Counted from the first letter of the stretch, positions 1-5,282 are shown. The stretch: 5,282 nucleotides of DNA from Bacteroidia bacterium (GCA_016209245.1 JACQWN010000586.1:1-5282), one strand, 5' to 3'. Notes: generated by a model from the sequence alone, not told the origin. Translations and numbers: made by a program.

Positions 1-180
1 GAAATTGAGTTTTTGGATTTGAAAAAGCTTAAAATTTTATTCGTGGAGTTTAAAAAATCAAAATTTAGAGGTTCATCGCAACATCAAAAAAAATTTTTAC
101 TGCGGTTTTTTATAAAAAAGTGAGTTTTCGTTCAGACACTACCTAAGTTTGTAATTCAGGGAAAGGAAAGTTGGCATGAT
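1..180. other. AT-rich leader without a recognisable gene
   Basis: This stretch is very AT-rich. One frame is open from the window edge to a TGA at 121-123, but its translation is a Lys/Phe-rich string that I do not recognise and that could arise from base composition alone. After that stop, the frame of the downstream restriction fragment is open from 124. Its translation (FVQTLPKFVIQ, about residues -18 to -8 relative to the chosen ATG) reads smoothly into the fragment. Homology to the parent protein may therefore begin near 124 without a start codon of its own. A 14-nt AT palindrome of six T and six A around AT lies at about 107-120. Confidence 0.4.
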
Positions 181-1101
181 ATGAATTTTGAAGTGGATAT
201 ATTAAGTGAAATTGACTGGGAAAATATAAGTATTGCTGAACTCAATAATCTTTCGCTACAAAACAAAAAGAACAAAGAACAAGAAATTGTTTTAGGTTTA
301 AGCTCCGTAGAAAAGGAATTATTAAAAGAAACAGGCAGAGCAGAAAAATCAGGAACATTAGAGATTGACGAAGTATTTCTGACAAGACAAATTACGGACA
401 TAATTCCAAATCCTTGGCATTGTTATCAAATTGGTGTAAAAGCAGTAAAAATGCTTTTGAAAAAATATGACCGTGAAATTGTTGCAACAAATTTTGTTTT
501 TATAATTGAAGAACTTAAAAAAATTTTAGATAAAGAACGAAACCGCTTGTCAGAGCAAGTTTTCAGACAAATGGTTGAGCAAAAGAAACTTTGTTTCTTC
601 CTCATTACCGACAAAGGCGGTTTTGTACTTCCATCAAGAATAAAGGTGAAAAGCAACAAGCAACTGGTTCGTAACGATAATACACCCATTCAAAAATCAT
701 TGTTTGACTATGTTCCCGAAGAGAACATTAACGACCTTGAAAAATCGGTTGCTATTTACCTTGATGAACAAGAAAAACTATTGTGGTGGTATCGAAATAT
801 GAGCAGACAAGACTATCATATTCAAGGTTGGAAACGCAATAAAATTTATCCTGACTTTATTGCAACAGATAAACAAGAAAGCAAAGACGATTACGGAACT
901 GTGTACGTATTGGAAACAAAAGGAATTCATTTAAAAAATGAGGACACCAAATACAAACAAGACGTTTTTACACTTTGCAACGAATTAGGAGCAAAAAAAG
1001 CTTGGAAAGAATTGTTTGAAGAATTCCCAGATCACGACTTTGCATTTCAAGTTGTATTTGAGGACGAGTGGCAAAACAAAATAAATCAGTTAATGCAATA
1101 G
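181..1101 (+). CDS. C-terminal nuclease fragment of a type III restriction (Res)-like helicase
   Basis: The 306-residue product resembles the C-terminal end of Res subunits and related DEAD/DEAH-helicase nucleases, which are usually about 850-1000 residues and cut DNA after ATP-driven translocation. What is visible: an NPW motif at 77-79; a helical region (80-135); a conserved W-Y-R-N stretch (203-206) and Q-G-W (215-217); then a PD-(D/E)xK nuclease core with P224-D225 and E245-T-K247, and an upstream acidic residue E187 as a candidate for the first catalytic position. The helicase motifs (Walker A, DEAH) are missing. The start chosen is the first ATG in frame. The only Shine-Dalgarno-like bases (AGGA at 164-167) are 13 nt away, so it is weak. 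The frame stays open without a start back to 124 and reads like family sequence, so I infer a 5'-truncated remnant rather than a designed short gene. It might still be expressed as a stand-alone nuclease. The family call is firm, the functional state is not. Confidence 0.7.
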   Translation: MNFEVDILSEIDWENISIAELNNLSLQNKKNKEQEIVLGLSSVEKELLKETGRAEKSGTLEIDEVFLTRQITDIIPNPWHCYQIGVKAVKMLLKKYDREIVATNFVFIIEELKKILDKERNRLSEQVFRQMVEQKKLCFFLITDKGGFVLPSRIKVKSNKQLVRNDNTPIQKSLFDYVPEENINDLEKSVAIYLDEQEKLLWWYRNMSRQDYHIQGWKRNKIYPDFIATDKQESKDDYGTVYVLETKGIHLKNEDTKYKQDVFTLCNELGAKKAWKELFEEFPDHDFAFQVVFEDEWQNKINQLMQ

Positions 1102-1123
1102 CCAATGCACAGGTGTAAGCACA

Positions 1124-1167
1124 TACCACAGCCCCACAAAGCCGAACCACAAACCAAAGCTGTGGTA
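1124..1167. repeat. 9-bp inverted repeat just after the restriction fragment
   Basis: TACCACAGC at 1124-1132 is exactly complementary to GCTGTGGTA at 1159-1167, with a 26-nt loop. It starts 22 bp after the TAG of the restriction fragment. No T-run follows, so it is not a standard intrinsic terminator. It could be a transcript-end hairpin or part of the same mobile unit as the palindrome further right. Confidence 0.6.
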
Positions 1168-1335
1168 AGAGCTTCCACTTCTCCCATCTAAGAAAAATTA
1201 TTTTTAAAAATCTCCTTCTCTTCTAAAAATTTTAAAAACGCTAACACACAGCCCAACGACAGACAAAAAATAATATGACAATAACAGCAGAAATGAAACG
1301 ACATACCTACTTGACAGACAAGAACCGCCAGTTGT

Positions 1336-1462
1336 TAACGGCGTGTAGCTTCAATTGCCGAGATAGTGCGGGTTTCAGCGTTTCTGCATTTAATAAACTT
1401 ATGTGTAACTTGACAGGAAAGTGCTTTTAATTCGGCAACTGAAAGCTACACGCAAACCGTTA
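1336..1462. repeat. Long imperfect palindrome resembling an integron attC site
   Basis: Three paired blocks are visible. TAACG (1336-1340) pairs with CGTTA (1458-1462), GCGTGTAGCTT (1341-1351) pairs with AAGCTACACGC (1443-1453), and TGCCGA (1356-1361) pairs with TCGGCA (1432-1437). Four bases (AAAC, 1454-1457) are unpaired on the right arm only, and the bulge between the second and third blocks is uneven (4 against 5 bases). A 70-nt loop (1362-1431) closes it. Long paired arms, one-sided unpaired bases, a large variable loop and a right end reading GTTATGC are the features of attC sites, whose core is GTTRRRY. GTTATGC deviates at one position and the left end is a poorer fit. No integrase is in the window. 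The inverted repeat is certain. The attC reading is an inference, and a dispersed Bacteroidota intergenic repeat or MITE is the alternative. Confidence 0.55.
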
Positions 1463-1499
1463 TGCCTCATGCTTAAAAAATATCATTAATGAATTCCAT

Positions 1500-2774
1500 T
1501 TACTGCCGTAAAAATTTTCGAACTATTATATCCTTTCCCATAACTACCTTTATTATATATAACCCTTTTTTAAAATTTTCTAAAGAAAGTTCAAAATAAT
1601 TCTTGCCTGAATGACAATATAAAACGTTATTATATTCAGTTTTTCCAATTACAGAGATTATTTCAATAGAACATGCACCGGCATATTTAGCAAAAATATT
1701 CATTTGAAGCGATGAAACGACTTTATTATTAAGCAGTACGACATTAAATTCGTTACAAATATTATTATCAGCTATTCCTTCAACCGGAGTCTGAGCAATT
1801 TCAAGTTGTAATGTTACAGGCAGATGGTCGGACATATTATAAAGGGCATCAATAACTTCCTGGGGAACGCTGTTATTATCGGGATAATTAACCGAATAGT
1901 TAAAATGATTTCCATCCTGCCCGATAGCCGTATATGAACCCTGCACATATTCGACTTTATTCATATTATTCATAATTGAAGGGGAAGTCAGGATAAAGTC
2001 AAACCTGTCGTCAAGGCCGCCGCTCGAAGCACAACCATTGTCGCCATAATGCGTTGATTGAGTGTGATAATTCCTGTAATCGTAATTTCCGCCCCAATCG
2101 CCCGGCATATTAATCGGATCATTAAACCGGATGGCAGGATTGGGCGCGTTGATAAGATTTTGATATGCACTCTCATTGCTGGTGTATAGATTTAAGTCAC
2201 CCATAAACAGGATATTGCCGGATAATCCATTGGTTTCAATATAATCCATCACGCTGGCGGTCATTTCAGCCCTGGTAGCAGTTTCACTCTCACCGGCTTT
2301 AAGATGTGCAACAATAAAATTTATAAATACCGTATCGTGATAAGTCGCAACATCAGGCGATTTATAATATAGCTTATACACATCAATTATCCTGAAATTC
2401 GTGGTGATAACTGCCTGTGATAAAAAAGCCAGCTTCAGCGAGTTGTAGTAAAGCATATTTCCAATAAATGAACCGGATACTGCGGCACGTTCCCAATAAG
2501 TTACTCCGCCTGTATTTAATACATTATTTAATATATTATCAGCATAAACATTATATGGATTAAGCTCATTAACCGTTAAAATATCGGGCTGAACATAATT
2601 TACTATAGTTTTTAAAGCGGTGTTTTTAGTTTCAGTATTATTGTTTTCTTCGTTACAGGTTCCTGATGAATTACCGTAATACAACAGATTATAATGCATG
2701 ATTTTGATATATCCCTGGCAGTAAACCTGAAATAAAGATATATGAAAAACTATGAATAAAATAATTAACCTCAT
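1500..2774 (-). CDS. Secreted endonuclease/exonuclease/phosphatase-family protein with type IX sorting tail
   Basis: The 424-residue protein starts with a signal peptide (about 1-19, hydrophobic core 3-17, likely cut near Cys19-Gln20). The cysteine lacks a proper lipobox, so a lipoprotein is less likely. The EEP fold follows (about 23-326) with its metal and catalytic motifs: N29 in MHYNLL, E70 in VNELN, H157 in AHLKAG, D193 and N195 in MGDLN, D259 in DRFDFIL, and D316-H317 in SDHLP. The set looks complete, so a metal-dependent phosphodiesterase is expected, with extracellular nuclease most likely; phosphatase or sphingomyelinase-like activity cannot be excluded. Residues about 340-424 form a tail ending in KGLYIIKV and a basic end (VRKFLRQ), typical of type A sorting domains that send proteins through the type IX secretion system to the surface or medium. 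ATG is the natural start because the signal peptide begins there. A TATAAT hexamer lies upstream (2799-2804, minus strand) with no good -35. It stands alone, convergent with the restriction fragment. Confidence 0.85.
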   Translation of the reverse strand: MRLIILFIVFHISLFQVYCQGYIKIMHYNLLYYGNSSGTCNEENNNTETKNTALKTIVNYVQPDILTVNELNPYNVYADNILNNVLNTGGVTYWERAAVSGSFIGNMLYYNSLKLAFLSQAVITTNFRIIDVYKLYYKSPDVATYHDTVFINFIVAHLKAGESETATRAEMTASVMDYIETNGLSGNILFMGDLNLYTSNESAYQNLINAPNPAIRFNDPINMPGDWGGNYDYRNYHTQSTHYGDNGCASSGGLDDRFDFILTSPSIMNNMNKVEYVQGSYTAIGQDGNHFNYSVNYPDNNSVPQEVIDALYNMSDHLPVTLQLEIAQTPVEGIADNNICNEFNVVLLNNKVVSSLQMNIFAKYAGACSIEIISVIGKTEYNNVLYCHSGKNYFELSLENFKKGLYIIKVVMGKDIIVRKFLRQ

Positions 2775-2833
2775 AATTAATGTATTTCTAAACGTGCTAT
2801 TATACGATAAAAAATTTAAAATGTTTGTTCCTT

Positions 2834-2859
2834 GTCATTCCGAATGAAGTGAGGAATCT
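2834..2859. repeat. Dispersed intergenic repeat (GTCATTCCGAA...GAGGAATCT type)
   Basis: This 26-bp element has short inverted ends, ATTCC (2837-2841) and GGAAT (2853-2857). I recognise it as a sequence seen many times in intergenic DNA of Bacteroidota and some other bacteria, with small variations. Its role is unknown to me. It sits between the end of the broken nitroreductase gene and the start of the secreted enzyme gene, and only one copy is in the window. Confidence 0.6.
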
Positions 2860-2862
2860 ACC

Positions 2863-3411
2863 TTAATATATATTATAGCTCCTTATAATATCCATGTTTT
2901 TTCTTATTTTCTGCCTGAGCATATATCCTTCAGCCGGATATCCCACCGCAATAAGCAATCCTATCCGTTTTTTATCCGGTATCTGTAATAGGGTTTTTAT
3001 TTTTTTTTTTTTTTTTCAACCAAGCATGCATGTTCCTAAGCCTATCTCAGTCGCCTGAAGGCAGAAATGCTCTGCAGCAATGCCAATATCTATAAGTGCA
3101 AATTCCCTGTCTTTGATTCTGCCGCCAATCTAAGCGATTATTTTGGGCCTTTCAAGCACAAGCGCAATAATTACCGGCGCCTGAACCACAAATTTATTAA
3201 ATGACAAAGTAGCGCTGAAAGTAGCTTTTGCCACCTGAGCCTTCAAATTCGGCTCATCAACAACTATCACCCGCCATGGTTGGGAATTACAGGCAGAAGG
3301 AGCCAAATGTAAAGCTTCCATGCAAAGATCTATTTTATCTTTTTCAACCGTCCTGTCTGAAAAGCGCCGGACACTTTGACGGGTCTTGACAAGATTAATA
3401 AAACTACTCAT
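2863..3411 (-). pseudogene. Nitroreductase-family gene with two in-frame stop codons
   Basis: Read through, the frame gives 182 residues, the normal size for small FMN-dependent nitroreductases, which reduce nitro compounds, quinones or related substrates with NAD(P)H. Visible motifs are the N-terminal RQSVRRF (11-17, flavin phosphate binding), PSACNSQPW (38-46), LIDIGIAAEHFCLQA (about 104-118), GLGTCMLG (about 124-131) and a C-terminal IGLLIAVGYPAEGY. The frame is kept from start to TAA, but codon 94 is TAG (3130-3132) and codon 132 is TGA (3016-3018). Codon 132 is where the family has a conserved Trp after CMLG. The three residues normally following this Trp are replaced by lysines encoded by an A-tract. 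ATG at 3411 is preferred over TTG at 3426, because the family begins about ten residues before RQS. It lies 54 bp after the coiled-coil gene on the same strand, so co-transcription is possible. TAG also ends two other genes here, which argues against a reassigned code. Decay is most likely; sequencing error at the homopolymer is possible. Confidence 0.85.
3000..3016. repeat. Homopolymer of 17 T (17 A on the coding strand)
   Basis: Seventeen consecutive T lie inside the nitroreductase pseudogene. The first coding-strand A forms the third base of the TGA stop, and the rest encode a lysine run. At this length the reading frame across the tract happens to be preserved. Any gain or loss of one or two bases would shift it. 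Such tracts are prone to replication slippage and to sequencing or assembly error. Confidence 0.9.
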
Positions 3412-3465
3412 CGGTATTGCACCCAATGGTAATATTGTATTAGCTCTGGTTAATAAATATGTGTA

Positions 3466-3825
3466 TTATTTCTGGACAGCAAGAGCCTTTGCTATTATTT
3501 CAAGACCTTGTTGCATGGATTGTTGCATAGTTTCTACCCCTTTTTGCAGATTTTCCAGTCCTTTTTGCATGGATTGTTGCATAATTTCTACCCCTTTTTG
3601 CAGATTTTCCAGTCCTTTTTCAAGGGACTCAAATCCCTTGCGCTGCCCCTCTTCAATTTTTAACAAAATACCCGATTGTCTATCTTGTACCTCAAGTTGT
3701 GTCTTCTGCACATCAAGAATAGATTTAAGAACTTTACTATTTTCTTTTCGAATATCACGAATAAACCATATTATAGTAACAATGCCTACAACAAGCGTAA
3801 TAAAAAAAGTAATCGTATATTCCAT
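3466..3825 (-). CDS. Small single-pass membrane protein with repetitive coiled coil
   Basis: I do not recognise a family. From the ATG at 3825 the product has 119 residues: a two-to-three residue N-terminus, one transmembrane helix (about 4-22), a basic flank (R23, R26, K27) that suggests the C-terminal part is cytoplasmic, then an all-helical Gln/Glu/Lys-rich region to the end. Residues 63-119 fall into units that begin KG or QG, with lengths 7-7-11-7-11-7 and then a 7-residue tail. Units of 7 and 11 are heptad and hendecad coiled-coil periods. An upstream start at 3960 would add 45 residues that look non-coding (AT-rich translation) and would remove the short N-terminus before the membrane helix, so the internal ATG is chosen. 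A TAAATTTG box lies 27 bp before it. The gene precedes the nitroreductase pseudogene on the same strand. A membrane-tethered oligomerising or scaffold role is a guess. Confidence 0.65.
   Translation of the reverse strand: MEYTITFFITLVVGIVTIIWFIRDIRKENSKVLKSILDVQKTQLEVQDRQSGILLKIEEGQRKGFESLEKGLENLQKGVEIMQQSMQKGLENLQKGVETMQQSMQQGLEIIAKALAVQK
3511..3618. repeat. 54-bp tandem duplication within the coiled-coil gene
   Basis: Bases 3511-3564 and 3565-3618 are identical except for one position (g3530 against a3584), which gives Thr99 against Ile81 in the protein. Each copy encodes 18 residues (KGLENLQ plus KGVExMQQSMQ). The unit is a multiple of three, so gain or loss of a copy keeps the frame. The near identity, including silent positions, points to a recent duplication. 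Confidence 0.95.
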
Positions 3826-3851
3826 TGTCTTTATCCGTTTTAAAATTAATG

Positions 3852-3878
3852 CAAATTTAATAAAATAATTTAATACAA
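3852..3878 (-). promoter_or_regulatory. Possible Bacteroidota-type promoter for the coiled-coil gene
   Basis: On the minus strand TAAATTTG (3852-3859) matches the TAnnTTTG -7 consensus, and a TTG (3876-3878) lies 16 bp upstream. That spacing is a little shorter than the usual 19-21 bp. The box is 27 bp before the ATG, a reasonable leader length. In such AT-rich DNA chance matches are common. Confidence 0.35.
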
Positions 3879-3895
3879 AAAATTTTTGAAATATA

Positions 3896-3903
3896 TATTT
3901 TTG
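3896..3903 (+). promoter_or_regulatory. Possible -7 box for the helix-hairpin-helix gene
   Basis: TATTTTTG fits TAnnTTTG and lies 74 bp before the ATG at 3978 in the divergent intergenic region. No clear TTG is placed at the -33 distance, so support is weak. Confidence 0.25.
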
Positions 3904-3965
3904 TTTGTTATTTTGCAAATACACTTTTGCTGTTGAATTGATAGCAAACGAAGAACGCATCCATT

Positions 3966-3970
3966 AGGAG
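3966..3970 (+). promoter_or_regulatory. Shine-Dalgarno AGGAG of the helix-hairpin-helix gene
   Basis: AGGAG sits 7 nt before the ATG at 3978 and supports that start. A strong Shine-Dalgarno sequence is less usual in Bacteroidota, where many genes lack one. Confidence 0.65.
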
Positions 3971-3977
3971 TAAGAAA

Positions 3978-5111
3978 ATGATTTTAGATAACCTTAAAGA
4001 GTATTTCTCTTTTTCCAAATCGGAACGGAATGGGGCTATTGTCCTGGTTTTTGTTATTGTTATTCTTTTTACAGCTACACAAATCATAAATGGTAAAAAG
4101 AACAATAAGCCGGTTAATTATTCTTCATTCGAAAAAGAAATTGACCGTTTTCAAACTATGCTTGTAACAAAAGACACGGTTATTGAGAATAATAATCAGC
4201 TTTATTCAGGTCACTTCCGTTTTGACCCTAATTTTGCCTCCGACTCTGTCTGGAAACTAGCGGGCTTAACCGAAAAACAGATAACAAATATCAGAAATTA
4301 TCTCGCTAAAGCAGGGCATTTTAAAAATAAAGAAGATTTAAGAAAGATATATTCCATTAATAATGAGTTATATACTAAAATATTACCTTACATTAATATT
4401 AATAAAGAAACAGGAAATATTTTAGAGCCAAAAAGTAACATTGAAAAAAATGACAAGCAAAATCATAATATTGAATATTTTAATTTTGACCCGAATACGG
4501 CAAATATTGATGAATGGAAGCGTTTGGGCTTAAATACTGGACAAATTGAAGTAATACAAAAATATCTGCAAAAAGGCGGCCGTTTTTCAAAAAAGGAAAA
4601 TTTGAAGAAAATTTTTGTAATTGATGAAAAAAAATATGCTGAATTAGAACCATATATCCTGATAGAAGCAAGTAATGAAACTGTTTTTAATAGTCAGCAA
4701 GCGGCCAGCAGTTTAATTATTGAGCTAAACAGTGCAACCCATGATGAGTTGCTTAAGCTGAACGGAATCGGCAATGGATTTGCTTCAGGTATAATTAAGT
4801 ACCGAAATCTTCTCGGAGGTTTTTTAAAAAAAGAACAATTGCTTGAAGTGTATAATTTTAATTTTGAACTCTTTCAGAAGCTCGAACCTTATGTCTATGT
4901 TGACAGTCTGAATATAACAAAAATAAATATTAATATGGCCGATATAAAAATATTAGCACGGCATCCATACATTAAATATATATATGCGAAAGAAATCGTT
5001 AAATTTCGTGAAAGAAACGGACCTTACGGGAAAGTAGATGATATTCTTCTTAATTATATCATACCTGAAGCTGATTTTGAAAAAGTCAAAGAGTACCTTA
5101 CTTTCAAATAG
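3978..5111 (+). CDS. Membrane-anchored protein with four helix-hairpin-helix units (ComEA-like)
   Basis: The 377-residue protein begins with a short basic cytoplasmic-type segment containing FSFSKSERNG (10-19), then one membrane helix (about 20-37), a linker, and four units of about 60 residues. Unit 1 is at about 80-139 (FDPNFAS...LPYI), unit 2 at about 168-227 (FDPNTAN...EPYI), unit 3 at about 248-306 (ELNSAT...NGIGNG...EPYV) and unit 4 at about 316-375 (NINMAD). Each opens with an N-x-A or similar signature and has a Y-x-x-K/R-G-G/P-F/Y stretch. Unit 3 has the classic hairpin L-x-G-I-G (261-265), while the others are more diverged. Helix-hairpin-helix repeats bind DNA backbone in ComEA and related proteins. 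This membrane-bound tandem form is common in Bacteroidota, and its role is not established to my knowledge. DNA uptake or a structural role at the envelope are both open. It is divergent from the coiled-coil gene, with a clear AGGAG ribosome site fixing the start. Confidence 0.85.
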   Translation: MILDNLKEYFSFSKSERNGAIVLVFVIVILFTATQIINGKKNNKPVNYSSFEKEIDRFQTMLVTKDTVIENNNQLYSGHFRFDPNFASDSVWKLAGLTEKQITNIRNYLAKAGHFKNKEDLRKIYSINNELYTKILPYININKETGNILEPKSNIEKNDKQNHNIEYFNFDPNTANIDEWKRLGLNTGQIEVIQKYLQKGGRFSKKENLKKIFVIDEKKYAELEPYILIEASNETVFNSQQAASSLIIELNSATHDELLKLNGIGNGFASGIIKYRNLLGGFLKKEQLLEVYNFNFELFQKLEPYVYVDSLNITKININMADIKILARHPYIKYIYAKEIVKFRERNGPYGKVDDILLNYIIPEADFEKVKEYLTFK

Positions 5112-5126
5112 AAAATATGTTTTGTG

Positions 5127-5142
5127 TTGTAGGTCTCTACAA
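5127..5142. repeat. Short perfect hairpin after the helix-hairpin-helix gene
   Basis: TTGTAG (5127-5132) and CTACAA (5137-5142) form a 6-bp stem with a GTCT loop, 15 bp after the stop codon. The stem is AT-rich and only a broken T-rich stretch (GGTTTTGTTT) follows. It may act as a weak terminator or mark the edge of the element on the right. Confidence 0.4.
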
Positions 5143-5165
5143 ATGGTTTTGTTTGAGATGATCTA

Positions 5166-5193
5166 GGGACAAAAAAATTATTATATTTGTCCC
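5166..5193. repeat. 8-bp inverted repeat before the transposase-like ORF
   Basis: GGGACAAA (5166-5173) and TTTGTCCC (5186-5193) are perfect complements around a 12-nt AT loop and end five bases before the ATG at 5199. The right arm overlaps TATATTTG (5182-5189), a match to the Bacteroidota -7 box, so the palindrome could be a self-regulatory operator or a terminal part of an insertion sequence. Confidence 0.5.
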
Positions 5194-5198
5194 CAAAA

Positions 5199-5282
5199 AT
5201 GGAAAAAATATTTCAAATAGAAAAGCGAAAAAAAGCAAAAAAATTATATAATAAAGGATGGTCTATACGTAAGATAGCACGC
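5199..5282 (+). CDS. N-terminus of a probable helix-turn-helix transposase, cut by the window edge
   Basis: Twenty-eight codons are open to the last base of the window. The start is MEKIFQIEKRKKAKKLYNKG, then WSIRKIAR. The LYNKGWSIRKIAR stretch is like the first helix pair of the helix-turn-helix domains found at the start of IS21-like and other DDE transposases and of some resolvase-type proteins (compare the pattern L-x-x-x-G-x-S-I-R-x-I-A-R). The inverted repeat directly upstream supports an insertion element. The catalytic domain lies outside the window, so the family cannot be fixed, and a plain DNA-binding regulator remains possible. Confidence 0.5.
   Translation, partial: MEKIFQIEKRKKAKKLYNKGWSIRKIAR

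Larger units (their letters stand above)
1102..1499. other. 398-bp intergenic region with two inverted repeats
   Basis: No convincing gene lies here. The region separates the restriction fragment from the convergent secreted enzyme. It holds a 9-bp hairpin near its left end, an AT-rich centre, the heptamer GCCCAAC at 1251-1257, and the long imperfect palindrome listed separately. A 51-codon ORF (1275-1430) crosses the left arm of the palindrome and is considered accidental. Confidence 0.7.

Noticed and set aside
1..123. Open frame from the window edge to TGA at 121
   Set aside because: Only 40 codons, Lys/Phe-rich from base composition, no recognisable motif.
1124..1167. Intrinsic terminator for the restriction fragment
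   Set aside because: The loop is 26 nt and no T-run follows the stem.
1275..1430. 51-codon plus-strand ORF in the intergenic region
   Set aside because: It runs through the left arm and most of the loop of the palindrome, has no ribosome site or recognisable motif, and is best explained as chance.
2863..3411. Alternative genetic code with TAG or TGA as sense
   Set aside because: TAG ends both the restriction fragment and the helix-hairpin-helix gene at natural family ends, and Trp elsewhere in the window is TGG, so a standard code with gene decay is simpler.
3386..3868. 160-codon plus-strand ORF opposite the coiled-coil gene
   Set aside because: It is the antisense shadow of the repetitive coiled-coil gene; its Cys/Ser/Phe-rich repeats mirror the 54-bp duplication and it has no family resemblance.
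3826..3960. Upstream extension of the coiled-coil protein to an ATG at 3960
   Set aside because: The extra 45 residues look like translated AT-rich promoter DNA, and they cover the divergent control region; the ATG at 3825 directly precedes the membrane helix.

Overview
The window looks like low-GC chromosomal DNA from an environmental member of the Bacteroidota. Three things support this. A secreted protein carries a C-terminal tail of the type IX secretion (Por) kind. A membrane-anchored tandem helix-hairpin-helix protein has the architecture usual in that phylum. Promoter-like TAnnTTTG boxes fit the Bacteroidota -7 consensus. No rRNA, tRNA or CRISPR array was seen.

Left part (1-1499): a plus-strand ORF (181-1101) encodes the C-terminal third of a type III restriction-like (Res/DEAD helicase) protein. 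The PD-(D/E)xK nuclease motifs are intact but the helicase part is absent. It is followed by about 400 bp of non-coding DNA with two inverted repeats. The second (1336-1462) is a long imperfect palindrome with unpaired bases on one arm and a GTTATGC end, which recalls an integron attC site. The fragment plus palindrome may be a relic of horizontally acquired DNA.

Middle part (1500-3825), all minus strand, in transcription order: a small one-pass membrane coiled-coil protein (3825-3466) with a nearly perfect 54-bp internal tandem duplication; a nitroreductase gene (3411-2863) interrupted by two in-frame stops, TAG and TGA, with a 17-T homopolymer directly beside the second; and a secreted endonuclease/exonuclease/phosphatase-family enzyme (2774-1500) with a sorting tail. 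A dispersed intergenic repeat lies between the last two.

Right part (3826-5282): a divergent intergenic region separates the coiled-coil gene from a plus-strand gene for a membrane-anchored protein with four helix-hairpin-helix units (3978-5111). After it come two short inverted repeats and the first 28 codons of an ORF with a transposase-like helix-turn-helix start, which runs off the window.

The genes do not form an obvious pathway. The region reads as ordinary Bacteroidota chromosome with signs of decay and mobility at the edges: a truncated restriction gene, a broken nitroreductase, repeats and a probable insertion element. I see no convincing new multi-gene system. The most unusual points are the attC-like palindrome behind the restriction fragment, the double-stop nitroreductase, and the alternating 7/11-residue coiled-coil repeat.
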